A DNA stretch of 37,613 nt from Planctomycetota bacterium (GCA_012719085.1 JAAYBA010000274.1:1-37613); one strand, 5' to 3'. Positions 18,349-26,737 are shown, counted from the stretch's first letter. Numbers and translations are program-made. Notes: generated from the letters alone by a model not told the origin.

Positions 18349-21318
18349 TCAGCGGTCTCCGGCCAAGTAGCGGACCTCGCCGGCCGACAGAGCGCGGTTG
18401 TAGATACGGAACTCGTCGAGCGAGCCGGCAAAATAGGGATCGGCGGTGTACTGGGACCGGGCAAGCCAGTTCTGCGTCGTCTCGCCCATGTCCGCCGGAA
18501 GTGTCCCTGTCTCGACGCTGTCGACGGCCTGGCCATCAACATACATCGTCAGCATCATGCTGTCGGCATCGATCACCACCGCAATGTGGTGCCAGCCCTC
18601 CGTCAGACCCGCCGGCGCCGTCACGATCGACTCGCCTGCGCCGGCGCTGGTCGTAATAGCGAACCGCGGGCTGTTCGTCGCCCCGTTGTTCGGGCTCAGG
18701 AACATGTACACGGTCGCGCCGGTCCCGAAGTCGAAGGCCCGCTGCCAGGTATTGCCCGTCCCGTCGAACAGGATTCGCGTCGAGAACGTCGCGCTGCGCA
18801 GCGAGGCCATCAGCGAACCGATCGGCAACTCGACATAATCGGCAAACCCGTCGAACTGGATCGCCTGGCCGAAGCCGGCCGGGGCCTGAGCATACGACGG
18901 ATCGTTGAACGGCGTGCCGTCATAGCCGTTGCCCGAGCTGTCCTGGACGTTGCCGTCCATCATGTAGTAGGCCGCCAGACCCGCCGTGCCCGGATCGAGC
19001 GGAAGGATCGGCTCCGGCGCCTCGCGATACAGGCGGATGTCATCGACCAGCAGCAGACCCGCGCCGCTGCCGTCGACGCCGATGCTGAACGTCCGAACGT
19101 TCGCCATGTTCGTCCCGATCGACGCCAGATCGATGTTCCACTGCTTCCAGACCGGGCTGGTCAGCACGCCCGGGTAGGTCACCTTCGTGTCGTTGACCGA
19201 GACGTAGAGCTGGCCGGCCCCGTTGTCGGCGGCACCGCGGAAGAACAGCACCAGCGTCGTCGCACCGCCGGCCGTCCAATCCTGAGCGTCCATCGTGAAG
19301 TCGGCCTGCGAATTGCCCTCGTAGAACAGCGGCATCGCCTGACGTCCGCTGTAGACGGCGGCCTGCTCGGCGAACGGCGAACTCATATAGCCGACCGTCG
19401 AGCCGGTGTTGTTGACCCAGCCGTCAATCCAGGTGTCGAAGATGGCCTCGCCGGCGTCGATGTCGTCGGTATAGCTCTCGAAGTTGTCGACGACGGTGAA
19501 TTCCTGCGTCGAGAAGCTCCAGACCGATCCCGTCCAGAGGCCGACGGCCTCGACGTCGTTGACCTCATCGACCTTCCAATAGTAGGTCGCATCGAGCGTC
19601 AGGCCGGCGGGATCGTAGCGGTTCTCGCCGACCGTGGCAACGGGCGCTGCGTCGTCGGCCACCGCCGCTTGCTCCGTGCCCAGATACACCTGGTGCGAGC
19701 CTGCTTCGCGACCGGCACGCCAGTTCAGCTCGGTCCCGATCTCCACATCCGTCGCGCCGTCCGCCGGCTCGGGCTGGCGGGCCTGAACGGGGATATGCAG
19801 GAAGCGGACCTCGCTGAGGCCGTACTGCCCCAGTGAACCGAAGCCGCTGTTGATCGTCAGACGAACGGCCTTGGCGGCCAGGCCCTGGAAATCGATCAGC
19901 GTATTGGCGGCATAGCCGGTCTTGGCGGTGCCTCGACCAAACTCGAAGTCGCCCAGCGTCGCCCATTCGAGGCCATCGGCGGAGTATTCCACCGTCACCT
20001 CCTTGAGTCCGAATCCGAGCATCAGCTCAAACATGACGTTGTAGTTCCACACGTGCATCTCGTGGACCTTGTAGACGCCGTCGAACTCGAACTGAATCCA
20101 GACCGGACCGTCGGCATCGACCAGCTCACCGAGCCACATGTCCGTCGGGTTGATCGAGTGCTTGCCGTCGGCGTCGAGGCCGGAGCCGTTGACGGTGTTC
20201 TCCGGGCCGGTGCCTTCCTCGACGTTGGTGGCGTTGGTCGTGGCCACGACGTTGGCGATCGGATAGACGAACGGCTCGGTGGTGAAGCTCCACAGGTCGC
20301 CCCGGACGATCGTGTTGTCCGACGCGATCTCATCGACACGCCAGTAGTAGGACTGCTCGAAGTCCAGACGCGCCGGCGGCGTGTACGTCGTGCCCGCCTG
20401 CGCCTGGCTGGCCAGCACGCCCATCGGATTGCCCCGTTCGGCCGCCTCGATATCCTCGGCCGAGCCGCCGAAGTAGACATCGTGCGTCGCCGCCGATTCG
20501 CCCGCACTCCAGGCGAGAGCCGCGTCGCGCGGCACGTCGGTCGCCTCGTCCGCCGGCGACGGATCGTAGGCGACGTTGGGATTGAACCCGTCCGGGCCCA
20601 TGCGATGCAGCTTGTCGATCTCCGCGCGTGTCAGAGCGCCGGTCCACAGCCGGACCTCGTTGAAGCTCGCGTTGGCGGTGTTGTCTTCCCATTGCGAGCG
20701 GCCCAGCCAGACGTTGGTGTCGTTCAGCTCCGACAGACGGTTGGTCGACTGGAACGATCCCTTGGCATCGCCGATGCTGTCGCTGTCGGCCGGCGCGGTG
20801 TACCACGTGACCAGCCCCTCGTCGAACACGCAAACGATGTGGTATTGCACACCCAGCGTGTACGGGGCGTTGGTGTTGTCCAGCGTGTTGCTGCCGTTCG
20901 AGCCGAGCCATTCGACGCGATCGCCGGTCAACGTGGTTGCACTGGTCCAGCTCATGAACACGTTCTCCGCCGTGCTCGTGCCGAAATCGAAGATGCGCGA
21001 CCAGTTCTGCACCGAAATCTGGGTGGCCCACGCCTCGAACGTGACGAAATCGCCCAGGCCGCTGACGATGCCGTCGGGCAGGTCGACGTAATCGCTGGTG
21101 CCCTTGGCGCCGCCGGTGAGGGTGACTTCGGCATCGGACAGGATGGCGTCGTTGGCGCCCAGGTCCACAATCACGGCGTCCTGCCCTCCGATCGAGTCTC
21201 TCAGGTCCCCGTTGAAGCTCCAGCGATGCGCCAATTCGGCCGCCCAGCCCTCGGTCGCCACGCCCAGTCCGCCTATGGCGGCCAGGGCCAGCATCAAGAC
21301 CACTTGTTTTCTACACAT
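18349..21318 (-). CDS. secreted multidomain protein: LamG, discoidin-like, LamG
   Basis: A 989-residue exported protein with a strong AAGGAGGA before ATG 21318 and a signal peptide ending near residue 27 (WAAELAHRWSF). A LamG-type jelly-roll occupies about 28-245. A fibronectin-like module follows (SPADEATDVPRDAALAWS). A discoidin-like F5/8-type-C module lies at about 352-510 (VWIQFEFDGVYKVHEMHVWNYN region, then VRLTINSGFG). A second fibronectin-like module has PADGATDVEIGTELNW. A galactose-binding-like segment lies around 611-780, and a second LamG at about 790-989 ends DEFRIYNRALSAGEV, nearly the same ending as the neighbouring LamG protein. These are carbohydrate-binding folds and no catalytic domain is seen. 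It probably acts at the cell surface on glycans; the ligand is unknown. Confidence 0.87.
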   Translation of the reverse strand: MCRKQVVLMLALAAIGGLGVATEGWAAELAHRWSFNGDLRDSIGGQDAVIVDLGANDAILSDAEVTLTGGAKGTSDYVDLPDGIVSGLGDFVTFEAWATQISVQNWSRIFDFGTSTAENVFMSWTSATTLTGDRVEWLGSNGSNTLDNTNAPYTLGVQYHIVCVFDEGLVTWYTAPADSDSIGDAKGSFQSTNRLSELNDTNVWLGRSQWEDNTANASFNEVRLWTGALTRAEIDKLHRMGPDGFNPNVAYDPSPADEATDVPRDAALAWSAGESAATHDVYFGGSAEDIEAAERGNPMGVLASQAQAGTTYTPPARLDFEQSYYWRVDEIASDNTIVRGDLWSFTTEPFVYPIANVVATTNATNVEEGTGPENTVNGSGLDADGKHSINPTDMWLGELVDADGPVWIQFEFDGVYKVHEMHVWNYNVMFELMLGFGLKEVTVEYSADGLEWATLGDFEFGRGTAKTGYAANTLIDFQGLAAKAVRLTINSGFGSLGQYGLSEVRFLHIPVQARQPEPADGATDVEIGTELNWRAGREAGSHQVYLGTEQAAVADDAAPVATVGENRYDPAGLTLDATYYWKVDEVNDVEAVGLWTGSVWSFSTQEFTVVDNFESYTDDIDAGEAIFDTWIDGWVNNTGSTVGYMSSPFAEQAAVYSGRQAMPLFYEGNSQADFTMDAQDWTAGGATTLVLFFRGAADNGAGQLYVSVNDTKVTYPGVLTSPVWKQWNIDLASIGTNMANVRTFSIGVDGSGAGLLLVDDIRLYREAPEPILPLDPGTAGLAAYYMMDGNVQDSSGNGYDGTPFNDPSYAQAPAGFGQAIQFDGFADYVELPIGSLMASLRSATFSTRILFDGTGNTWQRAFDFGTGATVYMFLSPNNGATNSPRFAITTSAGAGESIVTAPAGLTEGWHHIAVVIDADSMMLTMYVDGQAVDSVETGTLPADMGETTQNWLARSQYTADPYFAGSLDEFRIYNRALSAGEVRYLAGDR

Positions 21319-21442
21319 GCCTGTCCTCCTTCAAAAGAACGTCGACTCGGTTATCGCATCAGTCCCAAAACGAACACGTCAATGACACGCTACCTCCTCT
21401 ATCGGCCCGAATCACCGGCATCACAAGCGGCCGCGTCGGAAA

Positions 21443-21569
21443 TCCGAAATCCGAAGCACGAAATCCGAGACAAATCTGAAATCCCAAAATCCCAATGTTC
21501 CCAATCCGTTTCGAGATGGGGATTCCGAGCCTTCAAGCTTGTTTCGGATTTCGTGCTTCGGATTTCGGA
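21443..21569. repeat. inverted repeat of the GAAATCCGAAGCACGAAATC type
   Basis: A 26-bp arm at 21443-21468 is perfectly complementary to 21544-21569, with a 75-base AT-richer spacer holding further AAATCCCAA-like copies. Repeats of this wording are scattered through many planctomycete and other environmental bacterial genomes and yield spurious protein predictions. Arms and spacing suggest a small non-autonomous element. Confidence 0.8.
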
Positions 21570-21630
21570 GTTTGAGGTTTGCCTCTGCTTGGCATTGCTG
21601 CTTGCACCCTTGTATCCTCCCTGTCTCGAC

Positions 21631-21647
21631 GTCCGCCGCTGGCGGAC
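21631..21647. repeat. short palindrome GTCCGCC-GCT-GGCGGAC
   Basis: A 7-bp stem around three bases; one of six TCCGCC-N3-GGCGGA copies in this window and identical to the copy at 25187-25203. Confidence 0.7.
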
Positions 21648-21686
21648 TGGCGGGCGAACCGGACCGGCTACGCGAGAATCGGCCGC

Positions 21687-21701
21687 TCCGCCGCCGGCGG
21701 A
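21687..21701. repeat. short palindrome TCCGCC-GCC-GGCGGA
   Basis: Second copy of the TCCGCC-N3-GGCGGA palindrome, 40 bases from the first. Confidence 0.65.
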
Positions 21702-21874
21702 CCGCCGGACCGGCGTCGATACCGATCACCATTTTGTCGGTCGGCCCGCAGACACAGACCCACCGCCCCCTCCCAAACTGCAGACTCGTAGACTAACTGA
21801 GTATTATGCCTTCCCGACCCCCATCGCAACAACCCCTTATTGCGTTTTCTTCTCACCATTTCGCGAACAGCGCC

Positions 21875-21880
21875 TATTAT
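21875..21880 (+). promoter_or_regulatory. possible -10 box of the ECF sigma operon
   Basis: TATTAT lies about 55 bases before the sigma-factor start. The -35 position 17 bases upstream (CTCACC) is a poor match, so an alternative sigma factor could be involved. Confidence 0.3.
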
Positions 21881-21935
21881 CAGACCCAGGTAGGGGCGGG
21901 AATTCTGTAATGGTCAGCGCCCCAGCGGGTCTAAT

Positions 21936-22508
21936 ATGACAGCCATGGCGAAGATGATTGCGGAGCAGGCCCTGGTGGAGCGTTTCCGCCGGGGAGACGA
22001 TTCCGCGTTCGACGGGATCGTGCAGAGGCATGCCGCCGACGTTGCGGCCCTCGCCAATCGTCTGCTCGGATGGCCCCAGGACGTTGACGACGTCGTACAG
22101 GACGTCTTTCTGGCGGCCTTCACGGGCCTGCGTAGATTCCGGGGCGACTGCGGGCTGCGGACGTGGCTCTTTACCATCACGGTCAATATGTGCCGACGAC
22201 GGCAGCGCCGGCGGGTCTTCCGCATCCGCACGGTCGCAATCGACGAGGATGGCCCTGACTTGTACGCCCCGGAGAACGCCGAGCGAGCGGCGATGGACAC
22301 CGAGACCTTCGCGCGGGTCCGCCGGGCGGTGCGAGCCCTGCCGCCGAAGTACCGCGAGGTCGTGGTCCTGCGATACCTCCAAGGCCTCGAAACCTCTGAG
22401 ATGTGCGAGCTTCTGGGAATCACCGTCAACGCCATGCAGGTGCGGCTGACCCGGGCCAGGGAGCAACTGAGACAGAGCCTGGGCGAATTGATCGAGGAAA
22501 AGACGTGA
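21936..22508 (+). CDS. ECF-type RNA polymerase sigma factor
   Basis: A 190-residue extracytoplasmic-function sigma factor. Region 2 is clear (LVERFRRGDDSAFDGIVQRH, then DVDDVVQDVFLAAF, typical of -10 recognition). Region 4 is clear (LPPKYREVVVLRYLQGLETS, then LLGITVNAMQVRLTRAREQL, the helix-turn-helix for -35 recognition). It would direct transcription of a small regulon, often envelope related. The ATG at 21936 is used here; ATGs at 21945 and 21954 are alternatives because no strong ribosome site marks the first. The stop overlaps the GTG of the next gene (GTGA), so the two are translationally coupled. That layout is usual for sigma/anti-sigma pairs. Confidence 0.93.
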   Translation: MTAMAKMIAEQALVERFRRGDDSAFDGIVQRHAADVAALANRLLGWPQDVDDVVQDVFLAAFTGLRRFRGDCGLRTWLFTITVNMCRRRQRRRVFRIRTVAIDEDGPDLYAPENAERAAMDTETFARVRRAVRALPPKYREVVVLRYLQGLETSEMCELLGITVNAMQVRLTRAREQLRQSLGELIEEKT

Positions 22509-23128
22509 ACGACGAACGAATCAAGAACCTGCTTGAGGATGCCGACCGGGCGGCCGGTCCGCCGCAGTACGGTATGGTTCGTGCTCGCGACATTCGATTG
22601 CGACTGCGTCGTCGACGCTCTATCGCGATAGCAGCGCCCGCCGCCGCAGCGGCGGTTCTGCTGTGCGGCGTGGCCCTCTGGAACCAACACCAGCAGCCGG
22701 CGGAGCCCGCCCCCGTGCCGCAGGAGCGAATCGCCTCACTCGAAGAGCAGGTGCGGCAGTTGCAGGAGCAGACCGAGACCACCATGCGGCTCGTCCAAGA
22801 GGTGCTGGCCAAAGAACGACAGGAGCGGCGACTCGCCGCTTTGCAGGCCGAACTGGCGAGTATCCCCGATCCGGCAGAGGAGCTTCAAAGACAGGCGGAG
22901 AAGGCCGCCTTTGCGCTGGTCTATCAGGCGGACCGGATGATTGGCGAGATGAACCAGACCCAGTCGGCGGTCGAGACCTACGAACAGGTCATCCGTATTT
23001 TCCCCGAGAACCGCTGGGCCGAGGTCGCCAGAGAAAGACTGGCCCGAATCCGGAATCAACGTTTCAACAAATCCCCGATGGAAGGAGAATCCCCATGCGA
23101 ACCACACGAATCACCATCGTCTGTCTGA
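22505..23128 (+). CDS. membrane-anchored coiled-coil protein, possible anti-sigma partner
   Basis: A 207-residue product starting with GTG at 22505, which overlaps the sigma-factor stop and follows GAGGAAAA. A basic cytoplasmic N-terminus (RLRLRRRRS) leads to one hydrophobic segment at about 40-58 (rich in Ala, then VLLCGVALW). A Gln/Glu-rich coiled coil follows (about 73-150), then a tetratricopeptide-like ending (YEQVIRIFPENRWAEVA). No zinc-binding HxxxCxxC anti-sigma motif is visible. Topology and coupling to the sigma gene suggest an anti-sigma or signal-relay role, by inference only. Its last 34 bases overlap the next gene in another frame. Confidence 0.75.
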   Translation: MNDERIKNLLEDADRAAGPPQYGMVRARDIRLRLRRRRSIAIAAPAAAAAVLLCGVALWNQHQQPAEPAPVPQERIASLEEQVRQLQEQTETTMRLVQEVLAKERQERRLAALQAELASIPDPAEELQRQAEKAAFALVYQADRMIGEMNQTQSAVETYEQVIRIFPENRWAEVARERLARIRNQRFNKSPMEGESPCEPHESPSSV

Positions 23129-25002
23129 CCCTGAGCCTGGCCTTGGCTGCAACGCCCGTCTTCGGCGAGGCCGAGGCGACCTCGAACTCGCGATTCGCCA
23201 GTTGTCTGATACGGGTCGCGATCGACGCGGACATCCTGCCCTTGGACCCGACCACGGTCGAGCAACTGATCCGCAGTTCGGCCGTGGCCGGAAAGGCCGC
23301 CAAGGACGTGTTTGGGTTGGAGGCCGAAGCCGCCGGCAACATCCTCCAGGAAATCCGAATCGAACGGCTCTCGCAGACCGTCCAGGAGGCCGCCATGCCC
23401 GAACCACCGCAGAGGAACGCCGCTGAAGATAGCGACATAAGTCGAGAACTGGCGCAAATCTACGGAGGTCGTTTCGCCCTGCCCGAAGGCCAAGACGGCG
23501 ACAAGCCCGAAAGGCAGGAGCCGGCCACTGTCACCCCGCCGGCCGGCGACAATCGGCCCGCAGGGGCGAATGATCATTCGCCCCCACGGGGCATGGGCGG
23601 TGGTATGGGCGGCTATGGCGGAATGGGTGGAGGCATGATGGGTGGCGGTACACGGGGGATGAGCCGCGGCATGGCGATGGGCGGCATGCGAATGGATCCC
23701 TATGGCGGTGGTCCCTACGGCGGGATGGGTGGTTACGGCGGCGGCCTCTACGGCGGCTGGGTCCCGTGGGCACGGGATGCAGAAGATGTCGGCCGGCAGC
23801 AGACCGCGATGATCCGGCTGTCCGTCGAACTGCCCAACGATGTCAAACCGGCGGCCGGCCAATTCGTCAAAGCCCTCGTGGACAACCTGAGGCAAGCATT
23901 GGAGAATTCCTACAACCGGTATGACAGACTCCTGACCGAACAAACCCAATTCGCGGAATTCCGGCGTGAGCAGATTGAGCAACAGATGGGACGAAGCGCC
24001 GCTCCTTCCTCACCCGAGAGCATGAAAATACGCGAGCAGTTGAGCACGATCGTGGACGTATCGGCGTTGACGCCTGGGATGCCATTCTCGGAAGCCGTTG
24101 AGCTGCTGAAGAACGCGGTCGAGCCGCCGCTTCCCATCGTCGTGCTGTGGAAAGAACTTCAACAGTTCTCCGGCATCGATTCTACGACGGCGATTGAGAT
24201 GGACGGCCCATCCAGTATCAGGTTGGAGACCGCCTTGAAGATGGTCCTCGAGGCGGTTGGCGGCGGACAGCGGCCTGCCGTCTCGTATCAGATCGATAAC
24301 GATGTTGTCGTCGTCAGGCTCAAGGACTTGCAGACGGCGCAGGGGGAGTCTGCCGCAACGGGCCATCAGGAGGACGCGCAGGAACTGGCCGCCCATCGGC
24401 GCGACCTGTCCAATCAGATCCGGAATCTGGAGATGCAGATGGCCGGCAGGGAGGCCCGACGCCAGGCCATTGAAGAACAGATCGCCCAGACGAGCTATGA
24501 GGCGGAAAGGAAGCTGGCCCAGGACACCGTGACGAAGGAATTTGAGACACTCGTCCAGATGATCGAGATGCGTCTTTCCCAGGTTCGCAAGGAGGTCGAC
24601 GCCGGTCGACTGCCCCAGTCAGAGCTGACGCAGGCCCAGGAGAACCTGACCAGGGCCCGAATCGAATTAGCCAAGCGGCAGGAGGAGTTGACCAAGGACG
24701 TCGGAGGCGGTCGCCTGGACAGCCTCAACAGTGAATTGAGCCAGATGGCCATCGAGACAGCCGAGCAGAGGGCGCGTCTTGAGGTATTCCGAACTCAACT
24801 CGATGAAACGCAACGCCGACTGGCGCGGGCGTCGGCATTCGATCCGCAGGCGGCACGGCTGCGGACCGCCCAGCAGGCATTGAGTATCGCCGAGCGGCAG
24901 ATCGCGGAACTCACGAATCGGCGGGTCCAGCTCCAGCGTCCCAGCGTGACGGTGATGGCCGCCGATCCGCCGGCGGCGGACCACCAGGAATTTCCCGTAT
25001 GA
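23095..25002 (+). CDS. secreted Gly/Met-rich, STN-like and coiled-coil protein
   Basis: A 635-residue exported protein. ATG 23095 follows GGAGAATCCCC and begins a signal peptide (about 1-24, cut near VFG). A variable region leads to a striking Gly/Met/Tyr-rich tract (about 166-222, GMGGGMGGYGGMGGGMM and similar). A helical part follows (about 232-300), then a segment resembling the STN/secretin short domain (about 315-412: VSALTPGMPFSEAVELL ... VSYQIDNDVVVV). The C-terminal 200 residues are heptad-rich coiled coil. There is no secretin channel, so it is not a full GspD. The frame extends upstream to 22663 but overlaps the previous gene there. Position as third gene of the sigma operon suggests an envelope role; function is unknown. 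Confidence 0.75.
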   Translation: MRTTRITIVCLTLSLALAATPVFGEAEATSNSRFASCLIRVAIDADILPLDPTTVEQLIRSSAVAGKAAKDVFGLEAEAAGNILQEIRIERLSQTVQEAAMPEPPQRNAAEDSDISRELAQIYGGRFALPEGQDGDKPERQEPATVTPPAGDNRPAGANDHSPPRGMGGGMGGYGGMGGGMMGGGTRGMSRGMAMGGMRMDPYGGGPYGGMGGYGGGLYGGWVPWARDAEDVGRQQTAMIRLSVELPNDVKPAAGQFVKALVDNLRQALENSYNRYDRLLTEQTQFAEFRREQIEQQMGRSAAPSSPESMKIREQLSTIVDVSALTPGMPFSEAVELLKNAVEPPLPIVVLWKELQQFSGIDSTTAIEMDGPSSIRLETALKMVLEAVGGGQRPAVSYQIDNDVVVVRLKDLQTAQGESAATGHQEDAQELAAHRRDLSNQIRNLEMQMAGREARRQAIEEQIAQTSYEAERKLAQDTVTKEFETLVQMIEMRLSQVRKEVDAGRLPQSELTQAQENLTRARIELAKRQEELTKDVGGGRLDSLNSELSQMAIETAEQRARLEVFRTQLDETQRRLARASAFDPQAARLRTAQQALSIAERQIAELTNRRVQLQRPSVTVMAADPPAADHQEFPV

Positions 25003-25100
25003 CGATCAGGGATTGTATTACTTGCTGGTCCGAGCCCTCTGTGCTACTGTTGGTCGCGACAGGCAGACATCCATGAGAACGAAACGGAAAGGACGTGCTG

Positions 25101-25862
25101 ATGAAATCGGAACCGTCGCGAAGAGAGGTCGTCCAAGCCGGATCGCTCGGTTTGTTGGGCGCCGGCGCTGTCGGCAGCGGCATTCTGTCCGCCGCTGGCG
25201 GACCGTCACGATCCGCTGCGGCCGTCAGCGGCGCGTACCAGAACAACACCTACACGCTGCCTCCACTGCCTTATGGGTACGATGCATTGGAGCCGCTGTA
25301 CGACGAGCGGACGCTGACGATCCACCACACCAAGCACCACGCCGGGTATGTCAATGGGCTCAACAGCACGCTGGCCAAGCTCGAGGCGGCCCGCGCCTCG
25401 GGCGACTACAGCGCGATCAAGGCGCTGAGCCGAGACCTGGCGTTCAACGGCAGCGGCCACGTGCTGCACACGCTGTTCTGGAACTCGATGAGTCCCGACA
25501 GGCCCGCTCCGCCTCAGGCGGACGACGGTCTCCGTCAGGCGATGACCCGCAGCTTCGGCTCGGTCGAGGCGGCGCAGAAGCAGTTTGCCGCCGCGACGAA
25601 GGCCGCCGAGGCCAGCGGATGGGGCGTGCTGGCCTACGAGCCCATCGCCGACAGGCTGCTGATCCTTCAGGCGGAGAAGCACCAGAACCTCGCCTTCACC
25701 GACACGGTCGCCCTGCTGGTCTGCGACGTGTGGGAGCACGCCTACTACCTGAAATACGCCAACGATCGCGGCGCGTGGGTGGACAACTTCATGAAGATGG
25801 CGAACTGGCCCTTCGCCGCCCAGCGGCTGGAAGCCGCCCGCAAAGGACTGGCAAAGGCATAA
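25101..25862 (+). CDS. superoxide dismutase, Mn/Fe type, with Tat-like signal
   Basis: This enzyme dismutates superoxide. The 253-residue product has an N-terminal SRREVV twin-arginine motif (about 6-11) and a Gly/Ala-rich hydrophobic stretch to about residue 34, implying Tat export to the periplasm or surface. The mature domain starts YTLPPLPYGYDALEP. Metal ligands are His75 (IHHTKHH), His123 (SGHVLHTLFW), Asp209 and His213 (CDVWEHAYY). The Gly before the second His and Gln195 in EKHQ suggest a manganese or cambialistic enzyme. ATG 25101 follows AAAGGA; a GTG at 25095 is an alternative. The short palindrome GTCCGCC-GCT-GGCGGAC at 25187-25203 lies inside the signal region. It is convergent with the alkD-like gene. 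Confidence 0.93.
   Translation: MKSEPSRREVVQAGSLGLLGAGAVGSGILSAAGGPSRSAAAVSGAYQNNTYTLPPLPYGYDALEPLYDERTLTIHHTKHHAGYVNGLNSTLAKLEAARASGDYSAIKALSRDLAFNGSGHVLHTLFWNSMSPDRPAPPQADDGLRQAMTRSFGSVEAAQKQFAAATKAAEASGWGVLAYEPIADRLLILQAEKHQNLAFTDTVALLVCDVWEHAYYLKYANDRGAWVDNFMKMANWPFAAQRLEAARKGLAKA
25187..25203. repeat. short palindrome inside the SOD coding region
   Basis: GTCCGCC-GCT-GGCGGAC is identical to 21631-21647 but lies within codons for the SOD signal region (about residues 29-35, SAAGG). Confidence 0.65.
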
Positions 25863-25902
25863 CCTCGCCAACGCCAGGCAAATGCAAACTCCAAAACAAA
25901 AG

Positions 25903-26022
25903 CAAAGAGCAAAATGCAAAAATGTGGAAGTCATCCGCCGAAGGCGGATTCCGCTATTTTGATTCTTGCTCTTTGGTCTTTTCTTGGATCCTGGCGGATG
26001 ACTTTTTACATTTTGCTCTTTG
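25903..26022. repeat. inverted repeat of the CAAAGAGCAAAATGC type
   Basis: The left arm (25903-25939) and right arm (25993-26022) are complementary over about 30 bases, with a 7-base insertion in the left. More CAAAGAGC/GCTCTTTG copies flank it to about 26060. A short palindrome ATCCGCC-GAA-GGCGGAT lies at 25933-25949. The element occupies the gap between convergent SOD and alkD-like genes and may help end transcription. Confidence 0.75.
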
Positions 26023-26737
26023 ATCTTCGCTCTTGCTTTGATCTGGTTCTTTGCTCTTTGAGGCGGGCCTGGACCTTGTCGCCGGTCAGCTCGCGCAGGG
26101 CGTCGGCGGCGATCCAGCGGGCGCTTCGTGTGCCGAGCGCACGGACCTCGTGGGCCGTTTGAATCGCCCGCTCGCTCAAGCGTCGGTTGCGCTTGCCGAT
26201 CTGGCGGAGGGCCCAGTTGACCGCCTTCTTGACGAAGTTGCGCTCGTCGCCGGCCTGTTCGACGATCAAGGGCAGGAACGCCTCAAATCGTTCGTCGGGC
26301 GCCTTCTTGTCGTGAACCGCCAGAGACGCCATCAGGACGAAGCCGGCTCGCTTGACGTACTCGGCGTCGCGGCGGCTCCACTCGACGGCTTTGTCCCAGG
26401 CATACGGGGTCTTGTCGAACAGGCAGCCGCAGGCGGTGTCGCAAACCGCCCACGAATTGAAGTCCTGGGCCCAGCGTTCCATCTGGTTGGGCGTGACCAG
26501 CGACGGATCGTCGATCAGCGCCGCCAAGCCGCGGGCGTCGTGAATGCCCGTCCGCCATAACTGCGCCGCGAGCCGATGGTCGGTGCCGATTTCCTTCGCG
26601 AGCTTCCGCAACGCAGGCGCCGAGATACCGAGGATGTCAGGGACATTGATCCCGAAGCGGGCCGCTCCTTCAACCGCCTTCGGGTCGCTCATCGACCTCA
26701 ACTCTGCGACCACCTCTTGGGCCATTCTGCTCGACAT
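26006..26737 (-). CDS. AlkD-like DNA alkylation repair protein
   Basis: A 243-residue HEAT-like repeat protein of the DNA alkylation repair family. It fits AlkD-type glycosylases that remove positively charged alkylated bases: helical repeats such as WAVCDTACG, EWSRRDAEYVKRAGFVLM and NFVKKAVNWALRQIGKRN, the last a well-conserved family segment. ATG 26737 follows AAAGG nine bases upstream. The last 17 or so residues (from KEQRTRSK onward, basic and serine-rich) are encoded by the neighbouring CAAAGAGC repeat, which also provides the TAA stop. So the repeat has replaced or extended the native C-terminus. The catalytic core seems intact. Confidence 0.88.
   Translation of the reverse strand: MSSRMAQEVVAELRSMSDPKAVEGAARFGINVPDILGISAPALRKLAKEIGTDHRLAAQLWRTGIHDARGLAALIDDPSLVTPNQMERWAQDFNSWAVCDTACGCLFDKTPYAWDKAVEWSRRDAEYVKRAGFVLMASLAVHDKKAPDERFEAFLPLIVEQAGDERNFVKKAVNWALRQIGKRNRRLSERAIQTAHEVRALGTRSARWIAADALRELTGDKVQARLKEQRTRSKQERRSKSKM

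Larger units (their letters stand above)
21319..21935. other. divergent intergenic region with repeats, upstream of the sigma-factor operon
   Basis: About 617 bases between the LamG gene (minus) and the ECF sigma gene (plus). It contains the long inverted repeat at 21443-21569 and two copies of the short palindrome at 21631-21647 and 21687-21701. The 103-codon minus-strand frame at 21421-21732 is read from the repeat (NPKHEIRN, SDFVLRISDF) and is not a protein gene. Confidence 0.6.

Noticed and set aside
21421-21732. 103-codon minus-strand frame
   Set aside because: Encoded by an inverted-repeat element; the LRNPKHEIRNK and SDFVLRISDF wording is a known annotation artefact.
20053-21939. 628-codon plus-strand frame opposite the LamG/discoidin-like gene
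   Set aside because: Antisense shadow of a clear secreted protein; the sequence is Arg-rich and without motifs.
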